This document shows, piece by piece, positions 12,138-22,569 of a stretch of 64,000 nt of DNA. Position numbers and translations under genes: made by a program. The stretch comes from Tricholoma matsutake (Eukaryota; Basidiomycota; Agaricomycetes; Agaricales; Tricholomataceae), in contig AP026543.1 in the NCBI GenBank assembly GCA_026075535.2, forward strand, positions 9,858,001-9,922,000. Direction: 5' to 3'. Position 1 is the first letter of the stretch. Each line of letters opens with the position of its first letter. The notes under the pieces are model-generated. The model was not told the DNA's origin. It worked only from the letters and a program-made list of their open reading frames with translations, and ran no database searches.

Positions 12138-15100
12138 TCAAAACCCCAGACATTTCCTACCTGTGGATGTATGGCTTTGAAAATACGCACGGAGGAAGTG
12201 GCCATCCTTCACCTGACGTTTGGTATATGCTACAGCTCCCAGCGAGGTCTGAGTCTCCAAGCAGTTAACCCAGACCTCTGCTCTGTGAAGAAAATAATGT
12301 GGGATCCAAGCCATTTCATGACTAGTAATTGATAACTCCTCCGACCATCTATCATGTTTGGCATTCACCCGTAACCAGTGCACCCTGTAGACTAAATAAT
12401 AGTGAAGTTGCTCATTAAAGTGAATTGAGGTGTACTTACATTCTTTCATCATTTCGCTTGCCTCGACATCAGCTTGGACATTAATGGTCCAAAACCATGG
12501 CAATGGTTCATCCTGTCTCTGGCTTCCACCCTCAGCATTGCCAGTACCACCCCTCACCATGGCAGTTGAAATCTTGAGTTCATCCTGGCGCAATACCTGA
12601 TACTTGGACTGCATCTCAGGTGAACATCCCAATGATACCATTGCAGCCCTCGCAGCATTGTATACCTGACGATGTGCTTGAACCCAGTGGCTAATAGCAT
12701 GCACCTTTGACCAAGCCCTTCCCTTTTTGTTCTTGGAGGTGGCGAGACGTAAATTCTTTCTGAATAAGAAAGATTTCTCACCGAGGGCCATTCTAACACC
12801 CTGGAGCTCATCGTTTGCTTGTCCTTCCCTCAATCTCAACTCTTTCTCGGTGAGGGAATCCAAACCAAGCTGAGTAATTTGTGGAAAGCCAAATGTAGAG
12901 GGAAGAGGTAATGGGCATGTTTCAGCGGTATGGACTGCTGCTACCGGGGGCCTTGTAATAAACAGGTTGCTTTGATCATCATCATCCAAGTTAGTCTGGT
13001 AATCGGGAGCTTGTGATGGGAGTACTGGTCTCGGTGGCAAGTCATTAAGCTTTTGCAGTGTATCCAATGTGTCATTGTTCACAAATTGTTCTGATTTAGC
13101 AATGAAGGAATCCACTCTGGTATCAAGGTTTTGCCGTTTTGTTGCAATCTTCAGCTTATTGGCCTTGGACAACTCTGAACGCTGTTGACATATAAAGGTC
13201 CGAAGAGCCAGTCTGATACCAGTTAGCATAGGAATATTTTGCAATGGCTGGATATGCACTGGGCTTCCTCAAGTTTGAGGCCAAGAGCAACCCAGGTGGT
13301 TTCACCCTTTCCATCACCAGTTTCATCTTCATCCTCTAGAAGGTTCATTTGAAGGTCACTTTGTGTGACCACTACCTGACCAGGGTTTATATCATAGATG
13401 TCCATTGCTTCTGGATCGGTTAGACATGTTGCCTGAGAGTGTTTTTCCAATTCTTTCCAGGTTGCAATCTCCTCAGGGTCTGAGTTTGCCGTGTACTGCA
13501 ATAGGTCCACCCGACTTTCCTCCTCACCTGCCACAGCGGCTCTGAATCAGCGGGCGGTGGTAACCACTACATCTGGTTCCAAGTCAATCTGGTACAAGGT
13601 ACAAACATGTATTCACCTATGTCCTGCATTTTTTTGAAGTTGGAATCCCCCATATGATCATCCAAGGTTTTAATCCATCCAGAAATGGTAGCATTTTGGG
13701 TACTAGGTGAGATTTCATTCAACACTGACCACAATGATTCAAGGATTTCTCCATCCACTTGTCCGGTGCCGGGAATGAAACTCGGTGAAAAGCGTGAGAA
13801 ACATTGCCAGACGTGGCCACCAACATGGAAAAGACCAATACCATGCAGAATGGTGATGCCGAGTGGTAGCTGGATATACTGACTCTCCTCCATCCGAAGT
13901 CTGAGCCTCTTCCAATACTGGCACATTATATCATAAATCAAAATGATTTTCTTGAGTCTGGTGATATTAGTGTTTTTCAAGGCTTCAGATAAAGAATAGT
14001 CCATGTTTGCTTGTCTAGAAAACATTACACAATGTCTCTCAAAATGTGAAGATATCTCACCGTTCCCCTTTTTGGAAGTCAACCACCGCACTGGGGCAGA
14101 AGCAACCATGACGGCCACAAGCAGTTGCACTGACACCGGTTACATCAAGACCCTTGTATTTGATGAAGCGGTCATTTACAGCATGATGCTCATTGCAGGT
14201 CGGTTTCTAATTTGGAGTTAGTAAATATGCTGAAAGTCTTTCAAATATCTTACCTCTGTGACTTCCTTAGCAACGGCAAGGTGTGCTTTGTAGCGATTCG
14301 GCTCAGTCATGAAAAAATCACCATGACTGAGCTTAATATCACAGTGAGCATTTTCGTGCTTCTGATGAACAGCGGTGAAGTTTCCATCCATGACAAAAGT
14401 CTGAGTGTATGCCATTCTGAGGTAAGATTACATTAAATACATTCCAATTCATGCGATTTGACTTACTGGTCAGGATCCTCAGTCCAATTTTCCAGCAGAT
14501 TGACACCAGGCTGAGGACATGCAGCACAGAATGTTGGGATGTCAGTCGCACCATGCATTGCAGCCACCGATGAGCTGCCGGCACTGGACTGTGATTCTCC
14601 CCAGCGGCCTCTCCACTTCAAATGTTTCAACATTCGCCATAGCCGGCTTGCCCTGAGAAGCTCCCTGTATTGATCCTCAAGTACCGATGTCAGAGATATT
14701 GACAACTGTAGTATATCAATCATACCTCCACGGCACTAGGAAATAAGGGTGAAGTCATGCACTGGAGCTTCTGGTAGTATTGATAGGCTGAAGATTTACA
14801 TTCCAGATTGGACAATCACGCATCATCAAGGACTTTAAATGTGAACGTGGTCTTGATATTTTTTGTAGCTCACCGGGAAAAGCCCCGATTGCAACAAGTG
14901 ATTTTCCTGCTCTTGATGGGAATTAGGGCAATTACACCACTTGACCCACATACAATGTACACCGGAAACATCGATTACTGCCAATTTGTGACAATCCATC
15001 GGCATTGGGAAAGTTGTGGGACCAAGGTCATAAACACTGGTAAACCTTTTCATCTCCTTGATGATGTTGTTGGTTCCATCACCTTCTGTTGCATCATCCA

Positions 15101-15778
15101 AATCATCTTCATAATTGTCAGCCTCTTGTCCAACCACATCTGGCGCCGATGGGTGAAAGTAACTTGGGCAGGATGCACCATTGGGACCAAGATGTAAAAC
15201 TAACCCGACTTGGAACAACCAAGCTGGTTCAAAATAGGAACCTGTCCAGTGGTCGATGCAGTGAAATGGGTTAGAAGCATGGTTATCACGGCAGCAGTCA
15301 GTACAGAACATGGGATTGAAAAGACAGTCTCGGCATCACCAGGTAGCAGCATCATCCCCACACAAATTGCATTTCATGCAATCGGGTACTTCATTGGATA
15401 GTAGTGCTTCCAAATACATGGCCTTTTTAGGCAACCATTCTTCGATGTAATCTTGAGGTGTCTGAGGGTAATATTAGCATAGTAAATGTGGTAGCCATAA
15501 TAAGTCACCTTTGAAGAGGGGGGATCAAGATCTGCAATGAAACTTAGAGCGTGATGCTCAATTGGTTCATTGGACATCAGAGATGTTATATTGGTGTTGG
15601 ATGTGGTCGCCGATCCTGACACTGGTGCACTTATCTTGGCCTTCTTATGCCTTGGAGTTGACTGAGGACTTTGCCGAACTGGGACAAGGTGATCCCTGGG
15701 TCCCCGCGATGTCTGGGAGCGAACGACAGTCATCTGGGTGATTCTTCCAATGATGGTGCGAGTGTGTCCTCTAGGCAT
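12138..15778 (-). pseudogene. CxC2-type KDZ transposase, nearly intact, one clear nonsense codon
   Basis: A multi-exon transposase. The N-terminal exon (15778-about 15510) is basic and Ser-rich. After an intron of about 50 bp comes the CxC2-like Cys cluster: DYIEEWLPKKAMYLEALLS, then CMKCNLCGDDAATW, and CRDC...CTDCCRDNHASNPFHCIDHW at 15430-15240. A central block has CPQPGVNL (near 14510) and FVMDGNF (near 14390). The catalytic region shows DFQKGER, an intron, then LIYDIMCQYWKR (near 13925) and GQVDGEILESLW (near 13750), supplying the acidic residues expected of KDZ enzymes. The C-terminal part (13259-12138) is the helical LREGQANDELQGVRMALGEK-type region. TGA at 15338-15336 falls where CRDC-type proteins have Arg, implying CGA to TGA. 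Splicing of several junctions is uncertain; if the TGA is intronic or corrected the protein could be functional. Confidence 0.8.
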
Positions 15779-16056
15779 GATGGTTTGTAGAGCGATGTAA
15801 AATTATGAACAAGCATCTCCAGGATTATATAGGCACTGTAGGCAGTGAGGAAACATGGCAACATGGCGATGTAAATGACAATGGTACCATGTAGAGGTTA
15901 CTATGGGACTGTTCTACACAGCATACTAACATGTTACCTAGGTCATACTCACAAAGCTACTGTCGATGTTTCCAATGGAAAATTACACCAGCAGTGTTTG
16001 TGATACCCATTGGTCAATAGTTTCTTACTTTTACAGCATGTCATTGCTTTTCGTTA

Positions 16057-16894
16057 TCAGTGACCACCGGCAGCGATTAGTGTACAAGTCTAAGAACTAT
16101 GGGAATGATCGGCGCGATGTTGTCTTCTCTGGTGCCCATCACTCCAATGTACTGTTTTAGCATATATTCTGCACCGGTCATTCGCTTTGCTCTTGACTTG
16201 GATGCTTATTGCCACCAGTGACTTTATAACTACCGGCGCCGGTCACTGCAATGTACTGATTTTGCATATATCCTTATCCTCCCACATTCCTACAGCATAC
16301 AGCATGTCACCATTCCTGCATTTGTTATCCATATTGTAGTGCACAGTGGCCGCAATTAGTATACAAGTCTTTTAAGAGCTATGTGAATGACCAGTGCCGC
16401 CTTTACCTTTTCCGGTGATGAGAGATACAGTTCGGAAATAGCTGACTGCCACACAAGCGACAGTTGCTTTCCGGCCAGTGTCAGGATTAATCTATGTCTA
16501 CTCTCATTGCACATTACTACTGTCTTCGACTAATGATTGTTCTCTTCTGTTACGTGCCTGTGTATATCCCTACCAGTGCTGGTCACTACAATGTACTGTT
16601 TTAGGATACATTCTTTATGATTTGTAATAACAGCAGTAATTCAAGTCCTGTACGCTATAGTCATGTGGGCCCATACTGTTTTCCTTTTACTGTCATGGGC
16701 CCACCCGATCATTCCATCGAGCGTATCATTTGTATGGGCCCATTTCCCTGTATTATTTTAGGATGGGCCCATATGCATTTTCGTAGCTCATGGGGTTCTA
16801 CAATAACCGGTGCCAGTCATTCACTTAGCTCTTGACCTTGTATGCTTATTGCCACAAGTGACTTTATCACTACCAGCGCCGGTCACTACAATGT
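16057..16894 (-). repeat. Right inner inverted arm of the KDZ element
   Basis: Near-complete inverted copy of 8205-9028, including the shared GGGCCCATACTGTTTTCC and ATCCTTATCCTCCCACATTC segments. The arm begins about 280 bp upstream of the transposase start codon, so the transposase promoter must lie in or beside it. Confidence 0.85.
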
Positions 16895-16920
16895 TTATCT
16901 TTTCCTACATAGACAACTTG

Positions 16921-18080
16921 TTAAGTGTCAAGGTGCTCCCTAACCTGATTCTGCACATCCTCCCAGTAAGCCAACAATTTCCTGTCCTTCTGAAGTTGGG
17001 CATCATTTTCTTGGACCGTCTCAGTCATCCTTTTCCATGTTGAATGCAGGTCATCGAAGATCTTCATCATTAATTGTATTTCGGCCAGGTCACCGGTGGC
17101 ATATGGGACCGGCCGTAGGTCTTGCCAGGTGAACTGGATCTGATGAAACTTAAGATAAATTAAAGGACAACAACATGTCACTCACCTGTGGCCGATGAAC
17201 CACCAGGAAGTCGTGTGGAGCAAATGGGTATGAGTTGTAGTTCTCCGGATCGTTCTGTTTACTCCACCAAGAATTGATATAGCTATCAACAATACGGGTG
17301 GGGTCATCAGCATCAACCTTCAAGTACCTTTGTATCGCTGGAATGTATTCTAGTTCCAGAAAATCTTTGCCCTCAGGATCATTGCGTTCCGAGCACCACA
17401 AAGTCCCATCCTGTACCATCTTTATGGTTTCCATGACGAGTGGGGGAGTGTATGGAGCACTGCCACCCATAGAGGCATAAATTCCGGTGGCCATCAAGAA
17501 TTCCTTATAAGTTGGTATTGGTGATCAGATAATTGGCAATCACAATATGTTCACTTACAGTCTCGAAAAATAGGCCAGACACCCACCCCAACCGTGATGC
17601 TTTGTAGTCTTCATCGTTATCTACTGCAAGGATCCATGCAGTGATTGCAGCATGGAGACGTGACGTTCCATACAACAGCACTTCCTGCCCATGTGCTAGA
17701 TCATTCCGTGCTGGTAGTAGTCCCGTAGTACTCTCTCAAATGCTGAGATCATGAGCTACCTGTTGAGCAGCGATGGCCTGCTCATGGAACTCAGTATGTT
17801 TGACTGTAGGGTGAGGGTTCTCTAGGAAATTGGCGTTCCTCTGATGCTTGACTTCTATTTGATTCAATGCGGTAGCGAATTTGCCAGCAGTAACAGGGTC
17901 AGGTTTATATGGCCAGTGAGGCACGGATTCGAGGTTTGTATAGTGGGATATCATAACTTCAATGCAGTTGTAGATACAGAATGTTTGGATGATCAAGTAA
18001 TCAATGGACAAAATTATCATCGGCGCCGGGAACAAGCACCAATGATAAGTCCGTATGGGCCGATGTCTATAGGAAAACCA
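16921..18080 (-). CDS. Unrecognised cargo gene, right side of the KDZ element
   Basis: Coding blocks in order on the minus strand: SVPHWPYKPDPVTAGKFATA (near 17930), a block with ARNDLAHGQEVLLYGTSRLH (near 17700), MATGIYASMGGSAPYTPPLV (17497), VDADDPTRIVDSYINSWW (near 17280), and a final helical block ending VREHLDT at 16921. Two introns of about 50-60 bp (near 17560-17500 and 17185-17140) join the later blocks. A TGA after AHDLSI (17736) may be an intron boundary or a nonsense codon. The composition is that of a soluble globular protein with a C-terminal helix, with no membrane segment. I do not recognise a family. Its position inside the outer inverted repeats marks it as cargo. Confidence 0.5.
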
Positions 18081-18501
18081 GTGGTGGGCCAATACAATTG
18101 TTCCCTGTCAAATGGAATCATCACATGGGCCCATGTATATGTGGTAAGCAGTTCAAACTCTTAACTACACCCTCTGTCAAGTCAGTAAAATTGTGCGCTC
18201 ATACCTCTGGATTCTGGCCCCAACATTGGGACATTCGTTTATATCTAACCATAATCTATAGCAGGACATCACATTGGTGTCTAAAACAATCGGCTAGTGT
18301 GGCATGTCCTGGCGCTGCATGCATCCAACCGTATCTGCTGTGACCCGACGCCGTATGCATCCAACCGCCGATACCTGCTGACCTGCTGCTGCACTTTTTC
18401 CTACCAAACCTACAATGATCATCGGCACCGGGAACAAGCACCAACAATATGTCCATATAGGCCGATGTCTATAAGAAAACCAGTGGTGGGCCAATACAAT
18501 G
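18015..18501 (+). repeat. Direct repeat pair near the right end of the KDZ element
   Basis: Segments 18015-18098 and 18418-18501 are about 84 bp copies sharing GGGAACAAGCACCAA and GAAAACCAGTGGTGGGCCAA. The second copy abuts the right outer TIR. Confidence 0.85.
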
Positions 18502-18504
18502 TGG

Positions 18505-18730
18505 TAACATGTAGTAAAATGATGACCATGCTAGCCAGCGCCGTGATTCAGATGTTGCTGCCGCCGAGAATTCTTCAGTGAAGCTGTATACTGGGCCCAC
18601 ACGGATGCATCACACCCTGGGCCCACACAAGTCTTTCCTGACGTGGGCCCAATCTGCTACTGACGGATCTATCATTGTTTTGCAGAAATCCACTGAACAG
18701 ATATACCATTGTTTTTTACTGAACAGTCTG
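18505..18730 (-). repeat. Right outer terminal inverted repeat
   Basis: Inverted match of 4016-4271, including TTTTGCAGAAATCCACTG and GATGCATCACACCC. It ends immediately before the 7-bp AGACTCA duplication at 18731. Confidence 0.75.
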
Positions 18731-19095
18731 AGACTCAATAGGTCATTGTAATTTGCTTGAGCACACTTGATAACTGCTGATGCTGCTGTGGATCAGCTTC
18801 AAGTGTTGATAACATTGGAGACTTGGGCATTCTTAACAGCATGTTTTCCAAGAGGACAAGTATTTGCTGAGAAAGTTGAAGGTAGAAAGCAAGTATACAG
18901 CGTATATAGAGCAGTGAAGCAAGATTGACAAAATAAGCGAACGGGACCGGACATCAGGGTGCTGGTTTTCGTGAGTCCCATGCTGACTCGGATGGGAAAC
19001 TGTTAGCACTTAAAGGGGGGAAAGTGCCTGATAGTCTGTTCCAACTACTTGAGAGGATAAGAAATGAAGTCCAGAAGACGCGAGGAGCCAGTGGA
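18731..19095. other. Laccase 3' flank
   Basis: No gene recognised between the KDZ element end and the laccase stop codon; a short minus-strand frame at 18799-18981 has no features. The transposon thus sits within about 370 bp of the laccase 3' end. Confidence 0.5.
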
Positions 19096-21404
19096 TCATG
19101 GTGGCGGCATCGCAGTGACTATTTGGATAGAAGTTTGCGAAGGTTTTAGGCTGTCAAATATTGGACAAAGATATTTCCAAGCCTCTGTCGTATGAGTAGA
19201 CATGACCGAGGTGCAGGAGAGTGATCGATAAGCACATACCTGTTGGCTCGTCCAACTCTGGAGTATCAGCAATATCCTCTGCAAATACCACGGCAAGGCC
19301 ACTGCGAAAGATGATGGTCAGTTTGATCAGTTTCACTTTGCCGGATAATGAGCAGACTACAGACAACTTAAGATGCCAGTCGATATGGCTGTGGGCAAGA
19401 AATTCAGTATCAGAATCAGTACTAGGTGGCATCGATGTGGACGGGTCATTCACCAGTGGAAGAGCCAAGGACCAGCATTATCAGTCACGAACCGGATGGT
19501 GACGTTGCTTCCAATATTCCCTGTGCTGACAACATCTCGTCTCATGGGGTTGAGATAATTGGGCTTTGTATCGGCTCCCTCGCTTCTGACGACCGAAAAT
19601 GAATGCTGTATCCATCATCAGCTGAGTACCAACACTACGAAAGCAGGCGTACACCGTGTAAATGGAAAGGATGCTGATCACGACCACCGTCAGCCTCTTA
19701 GATGATCAATTAATAATCCAACGAACAGGACTCGCTATTGAGCCTCCAGGAACAGTAACTTCCGCCACCTTGTTGCGTTGCAAGCCATAAACTGATCCAC
19801 TTGGTAGGAGGTCTTGAGCGGACTTAGCACCACTTAGAATTTGTAGAAGAACTGGAACTGGCGGGGGGGTGAATGTTTTTCCATTGATCAGAAATACCGC
19901 GTTAATCAAATCCGGTGTGATGTTTAGGTTTATATTGATATCTGCACCTCCCGGAAAAGGTAATCCTGGTGCAGCGGCGGTAAGATCATCCAGAGGATGG
20001 AGATTGGTTTCTACAAGTCGTATCCCATTTGTTGTCTGCGAGGAAATCGGATCTGCGACGGACGCGCCTTTGTACCTGAGAATAGCCGAGTTGATTCCGC
20101 CTGCGAAGCCATTCGGGAGCTCGCCATTGCCGGAACTTGTAAGGGCACGTATCCAGTAGTTATCTACAGGCTGATTTGCTATCAGTACAAACGAATAACG
20201 TTGGCCTAGTGATAGTCAAAAAGATAGGCTTCATTTTCTACGTAATAACAATATCACGTACCTGCAAATATCTCCAGGATATCGACAGTTAATGGCTTGG
20301 TATTTTCACCGTCGGCTTCAATGATCATCAATTGGTGACTGTCAATTGAGAATACATGACTAGGATCGCAGGAAATCGACACCAGTCGGAAGCGGTATCG
20401 TTTCCCTTGAACGACGTTCACAATTGCCAAAGCAGCTTTCGGCCCACCAGGGTAGCGGCCTTTACCGTTGATGAGAGTCGAATTTGAAAAAGCAAATTGT
20501 GTTTCAAGGGTTGGCGCGGGAAGATGATACCTGCATCATCGTCAAATTGGAGCAGCATTGCATAAAGAAAGCTGAATACCATTCTGAAACGGTAATGATA
20601 GTTGATTCTATGAGAGGATGAGCTTATGTTCCATAAGTGGGCGAGATAAGGGTACCATCGTCAACTGCAAAAGATGGTTTGTAAGTGGATGCAGCTCCAG
20701 GGAAATACTCTGGACAGCAACTGACCATCGTACAAGTGTTGATGTGGATCCAGAGGATCGTAAACAACGAATGGACCCCTGAGGCCGTCACAATATTGTG
20801 TTGCTGTGGACACGGAATAAGACTGACATCCGCATAGCACAAGCGAAGGACATCACAAAAATGTGAATGATACCAGAATGTGCCCACTTGATCAGGAACT
20901 GAAAAATCGTACAAGAATGAGTGGGATGGTGAGATGGGGCATTGGCTAACGCCCGCGGGACCGTCCGCATAGTTAGTACCCTTCTGGAAGATACCATGCC
21001 AGTGCTAGCCCTGTTGTCAGCACTGTGACAAGAGTGAAATTGTCGAACTGCATACAATGCTCGTGCTCCTCTGCATTGTGTCATCCGTCAGATTATTCAC
21101 GACATTTATCCTAAACCGGTCGCCCTAGAACAAGATGTCTGAGTCATTTCCCTTAGCATAGCACGACTCGGAGATCTCACTTTGAACCCCTTTAACAATG
21201 GCCCCGGATACTGACCATTCGCAAGGACAGTACTGGAGGAATAATGAGAACAACCTAGAAACACGACATGTTCAGGAGGCGTCCTTACGAGCGCTTTAAG
21301 CCATCTGGTGAGATAAATTTATTCCCGATATCCAGCGTAATCATTGCAGCCGCACAGAGAAAAATGGAAGCAGAAAGACTCAAAACCAACAACCCACGAA
21401 GCAT
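19096..21404 (-). CDS. lcc: Laccase (secreted multicopper oxidase), complete by hand-splicing
   Basis: Oxidises phenols with reduction of O2 to water; secreted. Fourteen exons (high to low coordinate): 21404-21289, 21232-21181, 21124-21056, 21004-20857, 20803-20726, 20664-20656, 20607-20580, 20530-20262, 20205-19727, 19673-19653, 19605-19454, 19388-19368, 19301-19240, 19184-19096. All 13 introns are GT-AG and the sum is 1593 nt, 530 residues plus stop, normal for fungal laccases. The start gives a signal peptide ([20 protein letters not shown]). Copper motifs are all present: [16 protein letters not shown] (L1), [16 protein letters not shown] (L2), HPFHLHGH (L3) and HCHIDWHL (L4). The L4 Cys is created across an intron. 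One residue fewer than usual lies between HCHIDWHL and GLAVVF, which may affect the type-1 copper axial position. A 9-nt microexon restores LYDVDDEST. Flanked on both sides by transposons. Confidence 0.92.
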
Positions 21405-22569
21405 GGTGAAAGAGAACTGGCCTCATTACGAGCGAGTACACGCTTTATATGTCTTGCTTGGTTCTATCTGATCGAAATGTTATTGCTTTGCCTGTTGCCG
21501 CTTGTTTTGTATGACAATCGATGGGTTTGATGTCCTTTCTTTGGGTGCTTGAGTCTGTAGTCACCACGTATACCAATGGACTGGCGGTTGAATCAGATAG
21601 ATCGTACTATCATTCATATACTTGCGGCATCAGACCAAGCTGATCTGATCATGATGGGTGTTTGATTCAGGTGGCACTGGTTATTCATCGTATAACCAAC
21701 GTGGGTCTCGACTCTTTCGGACATAAGGAGAAAGTTTGATTGTCCGTCGGGCAAGAGCCTGAGATCGTCCGCGCGGCTGACAATATTTTTGGCCACCCTG
21801 GATAAAAATGCCAAATAGTTCCCTGCATACAAATACAACGACGCACCATAGATTTCAGCCTGCATAGGGCGGGAGCGTACATTCATCTTGATGTAGCCAA
21901 ATAAATCTTCAGTGGAATCGTCTCAAAGAGTCTAAGTCCGCGACAGACTGACAATGACAAAGTCTGGCATGTAATCCACGAAAGTCCGCACTCAACGCCA
22001 GTGGTAACAACCCTTATTGATGAATGATGATGTCGCTGGTTGCGAGCTCTCGGCCATTGTCCTTTTGACATACTATAGTCTATGGGGAGCGCATGGTCAA
22101 TCGCATGGTGCAGTCTTGCCGCCAGTTTGTGCCGACACAGCAAATTGCAAGTTTCCACCTGACAGCGATTGTGCCTTGATTGTGCCTGAGTCACTGCCAG
22201 TTCTGCGAGGACCCAAACGGATGCATTCAACATGCTGATCCGAGAGGAATTTCAAACTGAACAGTCTGGAGGAAAATTCCCAGCCTATGTACTTAGGTGG
22301 GGATGCTTAGGCTACGGCAGGATCGGATCATGTTGAAAATGACAAATCATGGGCTTCTAAAGTACCTTACCTGGCTGATAAATCTGGCAATCCTCTGTTG
22401 AGATAAGAGCACTTCAGCATCCCGGTCAAACCTACAATGTTTTTCGCTTGTTTCCTGGGTTTCGGTCGAAATGGTCCAGCCGAATTGAGTATGTAAGTTG
22501 TTGAGCTCACGTAAGTAGCCATAGGTATGATAAACATGTCGATGAAGTCAATACAACACCCCAAACCAT
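21405..22569. other. Laccase upstream region; possible unrecognised gene remnant
   Basis: The about 200 bp before the laccase start hold its presumed promoter; no clear motif was picked out. At 22233-21614 the minus strand has open frames with coding-like composition (LGPRRTGSDSGTIKAQSL near 22215, LYLYAGNYLAFLSRVAKN near 21835) separated by stops. I cannot assign them. Confidence 0.35.

Larger units (their letters stand above)
4016..18730. mobile_element. 14.7-kb KDZ-class DNA transposon with cargo genes
   Basis: The ends are inverted repeats: CAGCCTATTCAGTA at 4016 and, read from the other strand, CAGACTGTTCAGTA ending at 18730. Similarity continues inward for about 230-260 bp. The same 7 bases, AGACTCA, flank both sides (4009-4015 and 18731-18737), as expected for a target-site duplication. 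Inside are a CxC2-KDZ transposase on the minus strand, two divergent genes on the left (4513-6069 minus and 6229-8032 plus), a minus-strand gene at 9271-11026, another at 16921-18080, and a second pair of inverted arms. KDZ (Kyakuja-Dileera-Zisupton) transposons are known from basidiomycetes. Whether this is one element with two tiers of inverted repeats or two nested elements is open. Confidence 0.72.

Noticed and set aside
4016..18730. A TET/JBP dioxygenase gene expected with some KDZ elements
   Set aside because: KDZ elements of mushrooms are known to be linked to such genes, but I found no HxD...H...R dioxygenase pattern in any cargo reading frame.
19370..19420. Apparent Cys to Ser loss in the laccase copper motif (HSHIDWH)
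   Set aside because: This arises only if the intron 19389-19453 is read through; splicing restores HCHIDWH, so it is not evidence for a pseudogene.
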